Assembly (NCBI GenBank): GCA_964556005.1
Contig: CAZKUR010000091.1
Span: forward strand, 1 to 15,638
DNA length: 15,638 bases
Source of the DNA: CAZKUR01 sp964556005
GTDB lineage: Bacteria; Bacteroidota; Ignavibacteria; Ignavibacteriales; Ignavibacteriaceae
Direction: 5' to 3'
Part shown: piece by piece, positions 8,256-15,560 of the stretch
Layout: each line of letters opens with the position of its first letter
Position numbering within the stretch: the stretch's first letter is position 1
Made by a program: the position numbers and the translations under genes
The notes under the pieces: model-generated
Databases searched by the model: none
What the model was told of the DNA's origin: nothing
Seen by the model: the letters and a program-made list of their open reading frames with translations, nothing else

Positions 8256-8291
8256 AATTGCTTATGAAATTTTTCCGGTTGAGTCTAATAA

Positions 8292-10295
8292 ATGTTTGAT
8301 AAAAAATATAAACTTAAAAGAATAAACGATACAGGACTGATCCATCCGAAACCTGACGAAAAACATTTTGTGATCAGTTATCAAAACCTGTTAAATGCTG
8401 CTCAATTTGAGGCTGTCAGTGCAGTTGAAGGCGCTTATTTGCTGATTGCCGGAGCAGGAACGGGAAAAACAAGAACTTTAGTTTACAGGGTTGCAAGGTT
8501 AATTGAACTCGGATATGATCCGCAATCGATTTTATTATTGACGTTTACACGGAAAGCTGCAAATGAAATGCTTAATAGAGCGGCACTTCTGCTGGACAAT
8601 AGATGTTCAAAAGTTAGAGGCGGCACCTTTCATTCCTTCGCTAACCTCACATTAAGAAAATATGCTAAGGCTGCCGGTCTTGACCCGGCATTCACAATTT
8701 TGGATCAATCCGACAGCCAAGACGTTGTCAATTTGATTCGCTCACAGGAAGGATTTATCAGCAAAGAAAAACGTTTTCCAAATAAGCAAACTTTGTTTAA
8801 AGTTTACAGCTTAAGTGTAAATACAGGGAAAACAATAGATAATATAATTGAAAATGACTATCCGCATTTTTACGAGCAATTAGATGAAATATTAAAAATC
8901 CAACAAATTTATACTTCATATAAAAGAAAAAATAATCTTCTTGATTATGACGACTTGCTCGTTCTTCTTAAAAATTTTTTAGAAGAATTACAGCCCGGTG
9001 CACGCTCGCTTTTATCAACAATTAAATTTGTAATGGTGGATGAGTACCAGGATACAAATCAACTGCAGGCGGATATTGTTAAAGGCCTGGTTCAATTGAA
9101 TAATAATGTTATGGTCGTCGGGGATGATTCACAATCGATATATTCATTTCGTGGTGCGAATTTTAAAAACATAATGGAATTCCCGAAATTATTTCGGGAT
9201 GTTAAAATTATTAAGCTTGAAGAAAATTATCGAAGCACACAGCCTATACTTGACTTTGCCAATCACATTCATAAAATGGCAGTTGAAAAGTACACAAAAA
9301 CTTTATACACGAGGAAATCAAGTTCGGTTCTTCCTCAAATTGTTGCTGCCGCTTCTGAAAACCTTCAGTCAAAATTTATTGTTGAAAAAATTTTAGCATT
9401 GCGGGAAGAAGAAGTTCCCCTTAAAGATATTGCTGTTTTATTCCGCTCTTCTTTTTTCTCTTTCGATCTTGAAATTGAATTAGCAAAAGCGAATATACCA
9501 TTTCAGAAATTTGGTGGAATGAAGTTTATAGAAACCGCTCATATAAAGGACGTTCTTGCATTTTTAAGAATTGCATCGAACCCAAAAGATATTGTAAGCT
9601 GGTACAGGGTTTTACTTCTTCATGAAGGTGTCGGGCCGAAAACCGCACAAAGGGTTTTGGATGAGCTAGCAACTGCAAGATTAACAATTAAAGCAAATCC
9701 CGAACAGCAGCCGTCATTCAAATTTAACGAAAAGCTGGTCAGTTTATTTTATTTGCTTTACAATCTTCATACAAAAAACATTCTGCCGAGCGAAAAAGTT
9801 CAAATGGTGTTCGATTATTATGAGCCTTTTTTTATGACTAAATATGACGACTTCAATAAAAGGCAAAAGGACCTGGATATTTTTCATAATATCAGTGAAA
9901 ATTATAAATCACTTGATAGTCTCTTGGCTGATATGGCAATCGAACCGATAATTGAAAGCGCAATCGATTTAGGTGATGAAGATAAAGAAGAAGAATTCGT
10001 TACGCTTTCCACGATACATTCCGCAAAGGGATTGGAATGGCATTCGGTTTTTATAATTCATGCGGTTGACGGATTTTTCCCTTCGAACAGATCAGCGGAA
10101 TCTCTGGAGACGTTAGAGGAAGAAAGAAGATTGATGTACGTTGCAGCAACAAGAGCAAAACAAAATTTATTCATAACTTACCCGATGAATATGTACAGCC
10201 GCGAAGCCGGAGTAACATTATCAAAACCATCAAGATTTATTGCAGATGTCACTTCCGAATTAGCCGAGGGCTGGCTGCTGGATGAAGATTTCTAA
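8292..10295 (+). CDS. UvrD/Rep/PcrA-family SF1A DNA helicase
   Basis: This ATP-driven 3'-to-5' DNA helicase is of the repair/replication-restart superfamily. All SF1A motifs are in order in the 667 residues: Q-motif Gln38, motif I GAGTGKT (54-60), Ia LLTFTRKAA (82-90), motif II VDEYQD (249-254), motif III GDDSQSIYSFRGA (277-289), motif IV ENYRS (311-315), motif V HSAKGLEW (576-583) and motif VI VAATRAK with arginine finger Arg621. Walker A lies about 24 residues further in than in E. coli UvrD, so there is a short N-terminal extension. The protein stops soon after the helicase core, without the long C-terminal tail of UvrD/PcrA. There is no Shine-Dalgarno-like site before the ATG, and no better internal Met precedes motif I. 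It is the only plus-strand gene, convergent with the barrel gene across 74 bp without a convincing terminator. Whether it is the cell's UvrD, Rep or an extra paralogue cannot be told. Confidence 0.95.
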   Translation: MFDKKYKLKRINDTGLIHPKPDEKHFVISYQNLLNAAQFEAVSAVEGAYLLIAGAGTGKTRTLVYRVARLIELGYDPQSILLLTFTRKAANEMLNRAALLLDNRCSKVRGGTFHSFANLTLRKYAKAAGLDPAFTILDQSDSQDVVNLIRSQEGFISKEKRFPNKQTLFKVYSLSVNTGKTIDNIIENDYPHFYEQLDEILKIQQIYTSYKRKNNLLDYDDLLVLLKNFLEELQPGARSLLSTIKFVMVDEYQDTNQLQADIVKGLVQLNNNVMVVGDDSQSIYSFRGANFKNIMEFPKLFRDVKIIKLEENYRSTQPILDFANHIHKMAVEKYTKTLYTRKSSSVLPQIVAAASENLQSKFIVEKILALREEEVPLKDIAVLFRSSFFSFDLEIELAKANIPFQKFGGMKFIETAHIKDVLAFLRIASNPKDIVSWYRVLLLHEGVGPKTAQRVLDELATARLTIKANPEQQPSFKFNEKLVSLFYLLYNLHTKNILPSEKVQMVFDYYEPFFMTKYDDFNKRQKDLDIFHNISENYKSLDSLLADMAIEPIIESAIDLGDEDKEEEFVTLSTIHSAKGLEWHSVFIIHAVDGFFPSNRSAESLETLEEERRLMYVAATRAKQNLFITYPMNMYSREAGVTLSKPSRFIADVTSELAEGWLLDEDF

Positions 10296-10369
10296 TTCAT
10301 TAAACGTGAAACTGATATATTTTCAAGTTGTAATGAGGAGAGGAAAGATATCATTTTTAATACTTTAAA

Positions 10370-11560
10370 TTAGAAGGACCACTTACCTCTTATATAAACC
10401 GAAGTTCCGTAATCCCCAAATTCCGTTAACGGTTTGCCTTGAAAGAACAAACCGATAATATCTACATCAACATTCGTAATTACCGAATAACTAACCATTG
10501 GAAGTATTACGTATGACTTATCATTAGGATTAAAGAGAGCAAAAATATCTCCCCGAATTAGCGGTGTAATATCATAAGCAACTTCCTGGTAAATCGACCA
10601 CCTGGCTGCCGTAAGCATTCCAAGCTGCGATGCTTCCAATGTATAAGCTCCTGTATTTTTTGTTTTCCCATTACCCGTATATAAAACTTCGGTGTGAATG
10701 TAAAATGAATTTGGAAAAGTATAGTCTCCCGAAAGTACACCTGTAAAAACCGGTTTATCATATGCCGATAAAGGAGTTCCACCAATAAGGAAATAAATAT
10801 ATTTGTATTCGGGAATTAAAGTCGGCTTTTGCTCAACTGTAAATTCACCTCTAAAACCTGCATCTAAAATACTGCCCGCCCATGAACCACCGAATATCCA
10901 GCGATTATTCGTAACTCCACCAAGCAAGTTAAAATCATAATTCCAAATATTAGTCGACCACTTCCCGGCTTCAATCCATCCGTTCTTTGTTTTACCCGGC
11001 CGCACCGCAATTTCAAATTTTGAAACCGGACCGTAATAATATTCCGCTTTAAATGCATCGACTCCCGGACCTGCTTCATAATCAAAATTCAAAGGTGAAA
11101 CCGGATTAAAAAGATCTGTCGGGTTCCATACCCAGCTTGTACCCCAGGCAATCCTCTGTCTTCCTAGAGTCATATCGAAATTTCCACTGTACCATGTTAA
11201 GTATAACCTGTCGGCTTCGAGATATCCAACAGATTTTTTTTCATTCCACAGCACCGCATCTAACTGAGTAAATTGATGATGACTTTTTATCTCATTTAAA
11301 AATCCCGGGGTATGCTCAACAGTGCCGCCGTAATATGCTTGCATTCGTAAATCAAATTCACCCGTTAAGCTGCTTGTTGGATACCAGTGCGTGTTTAGCC
11401 GTGCGTGAATTAGATTGTCATAATATCTGTCCTGTTCGAACGGAAATTTAGTTGTACTTGCAAGGTCCTCCACAAATCCATCGTAATCAAAAAATGAATT
11501 TTGTGCTAACGAACTCATCGTCAAAAATAAAAATAAAAGTATGAAGAGTTTTAATTTCAT
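10370..11560 (-). CDS. Outer-membrane beta-barrel protein (porin-like, DUF1302-like signature)
   Basis: This 396-residue predicted outer-membrane protein has a signal peptide (MKLKLFILLFLFLTMSSLAQ, cleavage probably after Ala19). The mature chain is rich in Tyr, Trp and Gly with alternating hydrophobic residues typical of transmembrane strands, and it ends in RGKWSF; a terminal Phe is the usual signal for barrel assembly. GRQRIAWG (133-140) followed by NPTDLFNP (146-153) resembles a signature I associate with DUF1302-type envelope barrels; exact family membership is not certain. It follows the ABC exporter genes on the same strand, separated by the GxxExxY cassette, so it may supply the outer-membrane step of that exporter (inference). 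No ribosome site is evident before the ATG. The protein could instead be an independent porin. Confidence 0.82.
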   Translation of the reverse strand: MKLKLFILLFLFLTMSSLAQNSFFDYDGFVEDLASTTKFPFEQDRYYDNLIHARLNTHWYPTSSLTGEFDLRMQAYYGGTVEHTPGFLNEIKSHHQFTQLDAVLWNEKKSVGYLEADRLYLTWYSGNFDMTLGRQRIAWGTSWVWNPTDLFNPVSPLNFDYEAGPGVDAFKAEYYYGPVSKFEIAVRPGKTKNGWIEAGKWSTNIWNYDFNLLGGVTNNRWIFGGSWAGSILDAGFRGEFTVEQKPTLIPEYKYIYFLIGGTPLSAYDKPVFTGVLSGDYTFPNSFYIHTEVLYTGNGKTKNTGAYTLEASQLGMLTAARWSIYQEVAYDITPLIRGDIFALFNPNDKSYVILPMVSYSVITNVDVDIIGLFFQGKPLTEFGDYGTSVYIRGKWSF

Positions 11561-11641
11561 AAATTAAATAGTATAAATCTCATATGATAAAATTAACTCA
11601 CCTCTATTTTAATCCACCAATCGACCAATAAACAGTAATCA

Positions 11642-11682
11642 ATAGAACACGGATTTAACGGATCGGACAGATTTTCACTGAT
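11642..11682 (-). repeat. Left arm of the cassette: phased 9-10 bp units
   Basis: Read on the minus strand, units begin ATCAGTG (at 11682), ATCTGTC (11672), ATCCGTT (11663) and ATCCGTG (11654) and finish with CTAT. Steps are 10, 9, 9 and 9 bases. The arm overlaps the first base of the GxxExxY stop codon. Confidence 0.7.
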
Positions 11683-12059
11683 TAATTTTTATAATCATTA
11701 GTAAATATTTTTCTTTTAAATTGAGGCTCTTTTCCGAAATTTAAAAGCAATCCAACCTCGATGCTCGTCGCTTTTAAATAATTAAGTAACTGTGCTTCAT
11801 GTTCTTCACATATCCCCTCTGCTGATTTTAATTCGATTATCACTAAATCATCTACTATTAAATCTGCAAAGTAATCACCTACTTGTTGAGAATCATAATA
11901 AACTTTAATATTTTTTTGCTGCCCTACTTTAAAACCTATTTTATTTAATTCAATTCTCATTGCATTTTCATATACTTTTTCCAAAAATCCATAACCAAGA
12001 GTATTATATACTTTATAAAAAGCTTTTAAAATAGATTCCGTAATTTGACTATGTAACAT
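11682..12059 (-). CDS. GxxExxY protein (PD-(D/E)XK nuclease-like fold)
   Basis: This 125-residue protein carries the family's naming motif as GFLEKVY (24-30). A nuclease-like core follows: Asp66 in YFADLIVDD and ELK (Glu76, Lys78), consistent with the PD-(D/E)XK fold, then QLLNYLKAT (90-98) and GLLLNFG (103-109), which are also typical. The biological role of the family is not established; nuclease activity is inferred from fold. The ATG at 12059 is preferred over the in-frame GTG at 12071, because AGGTGGAG (12066-12073) sits at ribosome-site distance (six bases) from the ATG and overlaps the GTG. It lies alone inside inverted repeats and interrupts the spacing between the ABC ATPase and barrel genes. 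There is no signal peptide or membrane segment. Confidence 0.92.
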   Translation of the reverse strand: MLHSQITESILKAFYKVYNTLGYGFLEKVYENAMRIELNKIGFKVGQQKNIKVYYDSQQVGDYFADLIVDDLVIIELKSAEGICEEHEAQLLNYLKATSIEVGLLLNFGKEPQFKRKIFTNDYKN

Positions 12060-12065
12060 TTTGCA

Positions 12066-12073
12066 CTCCACCT
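12066..12073 (-). promoter_or_regulatory. Ribosome binding site that decides the GxxExxY start
   Basis: AGGTGGAG on the minus strand, six bases before the ATG at 12059. The alternative upstream GTG at 12071 falls inside this site and has no separate ribosome site. Confidence 0.75.
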
Positions 12074-12110
12074 ATTTAATAATTAATTGTTATATAAGAT
12101 TAAATTTTCT

Positions 12111-12151
12111 ATCAGTGTTAATCAGTACAATCAGTGTCATCCGTGTTCTAT
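12111..12151 (+). repeat. Right arm of the cassette: phased 9-10 bp units
   Basis: On the plus strand, units begin ATCAGTG (12111), ATCAGTA (12121), ATCAGTG (12130) and ATCCGTG (12139) and finish with CTAT at 12148. Steps are 10, 9, 9 and 9 bases, the same as the left arm in the opposite orientation. The arm ends 51 bases upstream of the GxxExxY ATG. Confidence 0.75.
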
Positions 12152-12200
12152 GACTCGCAGATAACGTATTAATCTAATAGATAGGACAGAACTTTACGAA

Positions 12201-12905
12201 TTAATTTGTATTTACCGCTTGTTCTCTCACCTGATCGTTTTTTATCATTCCATCCATTAGAGTTACAATTCTATGTGCCCTTTTAATTACTCTTGCATCA
12301 TGTGTGGAAAAAACGAATGTCATACCAAATTCGTGATTTAAATTTTCCATCAAATCCAGTAATGCACCGGCAGATTGCGAATCAAGATTTGCTGTCGGTT
12401 CATCAGCCAAAACGAATGATGGATGAGATGCAAGCGCTCTTGCAACGGCAACACGCTGCTGCTGTCCACCGGAAAGCTGCGACGGTCTTACATCAAGTTT
12501 ATCTTCTAATCCGACTGACTTTAATAATTCAATTGCACGTTTTTCTCTTTCTTCTTTAGACACATTTTGAAGCAGCATAATGAACTCGACATTTTCTTTT
12601 GCCGTAAAAACCGGGATTAAATTATAAGCCTGAAATACAAAACCAATATGATGCAGCCTGAACCCGATTAGATCATCTGTCTTGTAAGTTGAGACATCCG
12701 TATTATCTATTATTATCGAACCCTGTGACGGCTGATCGAGTCCGCCGATCATATTCAGCAAAGTTGTTTTACCGGAACCGGAAGGACCGACAATCGCAGT
12801 GAACTCACCTTTTTCAATATTTAGATTTACGTCATTCAAAGCATTTACTGGAACGGCTGTTGTATTATATACTTTTGATAAATTCCTCACTTCTATTAAA
12901 GACAT
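12201..12905 (-). CDS. ABC transporter ATP-binding protein (LolD/MacB type)
   Basis: This 234-residue ATPase powers the membrane pair encoded just upstream. All nucleotide-binding elements are intact: Walker A GPSGSGKT (40-47), Q-loop Gln92, signature LSGGQQQR (144-151), Walker B FVLADEP (164-170, catalytic Glu169) and switch His202. The wording (SGSGKTTLLNMIGGLD, GFVFQAYNLIP) is that of the LolD/MacB/FtsE group, which works with FtsX-type permeases on lipoproteins, lipids or peptides rather than classical import. An AAGGAGA ribosome site lies five bases before the ATG. A 157-bp gap holding a short-unit inverted repeat separates it from the permease genes, so it may be in the same transcript or have its own promoter there. 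No terminator is obvious after its stop. Confidence 0.95.
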   Translation of the reverse strand: MSLIEVRNLSKVYNTTAVPVNALNDVNLNIEKGEFTAIVGPSGSGKTTLLNMIGGLDQPSQGSIIIDNTDVSTYKTDDLIGFRLHHIGFVFQAYNLIPVFTAKENVEFIMLLQNVSKEEREKRAIELLKSVGLEDKLDVRPSQLSGGQQQRVAVARALASHPSFVLADEPTANLDSQSAGALLDLMENLNHEFGMTFVFSTHDARVIKRAHRIVTLMDGMIKNDQVREQAVNTN

Positions 12906-12925
12906 TTTATTCTCCTTATTTTTTT

Positions 12926-12978
12926 AACCACATAGACACATAAGTCACATAGCTCAAATTCTATGTTCCTATGTGGTT
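12926..12978. repeat. Inverted repeat of phased CACATA units in the ABC operon gap
   Basis: AACCACATAG (12926-12935) pairs perfectly with CTATGTGGTT (12969-12978) across a 33-base interior. The left side has CACATA at 12929, 12937 and 12946. The right side has TATGTT at 12962 and TATGTG at 12970, so the spacing is 8-9 bases. It ends nine bases before the ribosome site of the ATPase gene. It is not a terminator on the coding strand, because an A-run, not a T-run, follows the hairpin. Confidence 0.7.
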
Positions 12979-13062
12979 TAAATTATTTATTCATCTTTTA
13001 AATCACGGCACAACTCATTGACAAAGGTTTTTAGTGCTTCTTTAAATAAATTTGCACAATTT

Positions 13063-14277
13063 CTAATATGTTCTAATTGCGTTTGCCGGCTGAAGCTTAA
13101 TTGCTTTTATCGCTGGATAAATTGATGCAAGAACCGCTGTTATAATTATCATAACTGTAAGCATCGGGTAAAACGAAACCGGAAGTTCAGGGTATAACTG
13201 TGTACTTATTCCGAAGGAAGAAAAAGCATCTGCAAAAATCGAAAGGTTTATCCCTACACTCGCAAAATATAAAATTGTAAACGCCCCGACTATCATACCG
13301 ATGATTCCTCCGAAAAGAGACAACATCACGGTTTCATAAATAATCATCTTAAAAATTCTTAACCTCTTCATTCCAACAGCAAGCAACACACCAAGCTCCC
13401 TTATCCTGTCTAACACAGACATCAACATTGTATTAGTAACTCCGAACAGTAAAGCAAACAGAATTATTCCCAGGAATATATAAAGCTCAACTACAAGCAT
13501 CTCATAAGTAAGATCGAGTTCAGGTGCAATCTCTTTCCAATTCTGAACCGATAGATCCGAAAATTCCTTTTTCAGTTGACTTGTAACAGCAGACAATTGC
13601 TGCGGGTCTTTTAATTTTATTAGAATCTCATGAACAAACGGCGAAACGTTAAGTATTTTATATAAATCAGCACTCTTTACAAACACCGTTGATTTATCAA
13701 AATTACTTGACTGTGATTTGAAAATTCCCGCGATCCTGCATGCTGCATAAGTTATTGTTCCATCCGGCGCCTGGAAGCTTAAAATTATTTTTGATTTCAA
13801 TTTTAAGCTGAGCTTTTTTGCAAGTTCGGCTCCAACTACAATAGGGTTTCTGATTTTACTTTGAAAATAATTTCCATCCGTAATCTTTGAAGAAATAGAA
13901 GTAATATTTTTTTCATCGCCCGGATTTATCCCAATAATATTAACACCGGATGACGAAGTCGGCGATGAAGCCATTCCCTCAATAACTACATGCTGGGCAA
14001 CGGATGCAATTTCCTTATTATTTTTTAATTCGGCAATTATTTTATTGGGCTCTGGAATCGTATTGGTAATCAGCTTCTCTTTCTGGAATTCCCTGGTATG
14101 AATTTGTATATGAGATAAATCCCGTTCGATAGCCGAATTGATCGCCGAGTCCCACATTCCGAACATTACGGCAGAGGCAAATAGTCCTGCCCACAAACCG
14201 AGAATAATTGCAATTAAAATAATCAGGCTTCTTTTTTTATTTCGCCAAATATTTTTCCATGCTAACGATAGTAACAT
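13063..14277 (-). CDS. ABC transporter permease, FtsX/LolC-E family (second of pair)
   Basis: This 404-residue inner-membrane permease has the four-helix FtsX/MacB plan: an N-terminal segment (about 17-40) right after a basic WRNKKRS motif, a large periplasmic domain (about 45-260), then three helices at about 265-290, 315-345 and 370-390, and a short cytoplasmic end (LQPANAIRTY). The conserved MLMSVLDRIRELGVLLAVGM stretch at about 283-302 is the coupling-helix region that contacts the ATPase. It lies 14 bp after the first permease stop, with an AGAGGAA ribosome site, so it is clearly co-transcribed. The two permeases are related but not identical, so they probably form a LolC/LolE-like heterodimer. 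The substrate is unknown; lipoprotein, lipid or another hydrophobic cargo fits the family. Confidence 0.93.
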   Translation of the reverse strand: MLLSLAWKNIWRNKKRSLIILIAIILGLWAGLFASAVMFGMWDSAINSAIERDLSHIQIHTREFQKEKLITNTIPEPNKIIAELKNNKEIASVAQHVVIEGMASSPTSSSGVNIIGINPGDEKNITSISSKITDGNYFQSKIRNPIVVGAELAKKLSLKLKSKIILSFQAPDGTITYAACRIAGIFKSQSSNFDKSTVFVKSADLYKILNVSPFVHEILIKLKDPQQLSAVTSQLKKEFSDLSVQNWKEIAPELDLTYEMLVVELYIFLGIILFALLFGVTNTMLMSVLDRIRELGVLLAVGMKRLRIFKMIIYETVMLSLFGGIIGMIVGAFTILYFASVGINLSIFADAFSSFGISTQLYPELPVSFYPMLTVMIIITAVLASIYPAIKAIKLQPANAIRTY

Positions 14278-14291
14278 AATTTAAATTCCTC

Positions 14292-15512
14292 TTAATCTCT
14301 TAAAGCTTCAACTGTTTTTAATTTTCTGATATACGAGAACGGATAGAAGGCAGAAAATAATGCGATTGCCAAAACCGTCCATATCTGTGCTAAAAACATT
14401 CCGGGGTAAATTGCAAAAGGCAAAATCGGTTCGAAACCGAATGCCAGGTATGCCTTTGCAGCATTGCCGGTTAAATAAATCGGGTTATGATAGAAATAAA
14501 TGAGAACCGGTATACTCGCCAAGGCTCCGGTGATTACTCCAATTAAAGAAATTAAAAGAGTTTCAATTGTTGTAACCAAAATTAATTTCCATTTTTTCAT
14601 TCCGACCGAAATTAAAATCCCGAATTCATGAGACCGTTCCGCAGTCATCATCATAATTGTTCCGAATATCCCGAATCCGATTACTATATACAAAATCCCA
14701 AGCATGATTATTCCGCCTGAGTTATCCGATTCAATGCTTTGAACCAATTCAGGAAGCAGTTGGTCCCATGTCATTACTTCATAATTATTGTTGAACATGA
14801 TTTTAACTTTGTTAAAAACCGCATCCTGTTCCGAAGGATCATTAAGCATGATGGATAATGAAGTGAGCCTTCCTTGAGCTGAAAATAACCATTGAGCATA
14901 ATCCAAACTTAAATAAAGCATTGACTTATTAAGTTCCGGCAAAGTAAATTTCACGATCCCGATTACCGGTACCTGTGCAGCGGCAGTCATTCCATGATAG
15001 CCCTGGCCGTAAATAACTACGCTGTCTCCGACGGAAACTTTAAGCAGTTCCGCTAATCCTTGTGCTATTAATGCACCCTCCGAATTTGCTTTTAAATATT
15101 CACCGGAAGTAACTTTTTTCGCAAGCTTGGTCATGCCGTTCTCTTTTTGGGGATCTACTCCGTTTATTTGCGCTACTTTAGTAAAATTTTTATGCGAGAC
15201 AAGCGCATAAGATTCCAGGCGCGGCACAACATCGGAAACTCCTTTTATTTCATGAATCTTATCCTGTATATTTTTTGAAACAACCATACTCTGTTCGAGG
15301 GATTTTTTATCCCAATAATTTTTGCCGTGTACCTGGACATAACCGGTGTAGGTACTTACCGCAGCTTTTATCATATAGTTATAAGATCCTTTTTGCATTG
15401 AACGCATTAGCAATGCAAGTATAACCGCGAAAAAAACCGAGGCGGACGCAATTAAAGTTCTTTTTTTATTTCTCCACAGATTACGCCACGCAAGCGAGAA
15501 GTATGTCTTCAT
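14292..15512 (-). CDS. ABC transporter permease, FtsX/LolC-E family (first of pair)
   Basis: This 406-residue inner-membrane permease has the same plan as its neighbour: SLAWRNLWRNKKRTLI at the N-terminus, first helix about 19-38, a periplasmic domain about 45-260, then helices near 265-290, 310-335 and 372-391, and a basic tail ending TVEALRD. The ERSHEFGILISVGMKKWKL stretch before the third helix matches the ATPase-contacting region of the FtsX family. It is the first gene of the exporter operon in this window. Only a weak ribosome-like GGAACC precedes the ATG. A heptamer-repeat hairpin begins 48 bp upstream, so the promoter is either squeezed into that gap or lies beyond the window edge. 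The shared N-termini of the two permeases point to an old tandem duplication. Confidence 0.93.
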   Translation of the reverse strand: MKTYFSLAWRNLWRNKKRTLIASASVFFAVILALLMRSMQKGSYNYMIKAAVSTYTGYVQVHGKNYWDKKSLEQSMVVSKNIQDKIHEIKGVSDVVPRLESYALVSHKNFTKVAQINGVDPQKENGMTKLAKKVTSGEYLKANSEGALIAQGLAELLKVSVGDSVVIYGQGYHGMTAAAQVPVIGIVKFTLPELNKSMLYLSLDYAQWLFSAQGRLTSLSIMLNDPSEQDAVFNKVKIMFNNNYEVMTWDQLLPELVQSIESDNSGGIIMLGILYIVIGFGIFGTIMMMTAERSHEFGILISVGMKKWKLILVTTIETLLISLIGVITGALASIPVLIYFYHNPIYLTGNAAKAYLAFGFEPILPFAIYPGMFLAQIWTVLAIALFSAFYPFSYIRKLKTVEALRD

Positions 15513-15560
15513 ATTTTAGGTTCCATTTTTTAAAAATAGTTTCATTCTTCCCAATCACAG

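Larger units (their letters stand above)
7578..8291. other. Long AT-rich divergent intergenic region (clpC / helicase)
   Basis: These 714 bases hold no open frame of useful length on either strand and no recognisable RNA gene. The clpC end has a good promoter (7623-7651) and the helicase end has a weak one (8224-8255). Between them the DNA is very AT-rich with homopolymer runs; one GC-richer island lies at about 7917-7926. A loose ACAAG/ACAAA pattern recurs about every 19-21 bp between 7766 and 7829. A 7-bp inverted repeat (7900-7906 with 7959-7965) is probably chance. The region is long for this otherwise compact window, so an unrecognised small RNA or regulatory array is possible but not shown. 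Confidence 0.7.
11642..12151. mobile_element. Inverted-repeat-bounded cassette carrying the GxxExxY gene
   Basis: A 510-bp unit has perfect 13-bp outer inverted repeats: ATAGAACACGGAT at 11642-11654 and its complement at 12139-12151. Behind these, both arms continue for 41 bp as four short units of the form ATCNGTNNN, spaced 10, 9, 9 and 9 bases, and end in CTAT. The spacing is identical on both sides although the unit sequences differ. The only gene inside is the GxxExxY gene, whose stop codon touches the left arm. No target-site duplication or transposase is visible, so calling it mobile is inference from structure. Confidence 0.55.

Noticed and set aside
10296..10369. Terminator between the convergent helicase and barrel genes
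   Set aside because: The only hairpin (TGAAA/TTTCA near 10306-10326) is five AT-rich pairs without a T-tract on either strand.
11641..12152. Insertion sequence with target-site duplication
   Set aside because: No transposase is encoded, and the bases just outside the two arms do not match, so a classical IS call is not supported; it is described only as a candidate cassette.
12926..12978. Hairpin as an intrinsic terminator after the permeases
   Set aside because: On the coding strand it is followed by A residues and a ribosome site, not by a T-tract.
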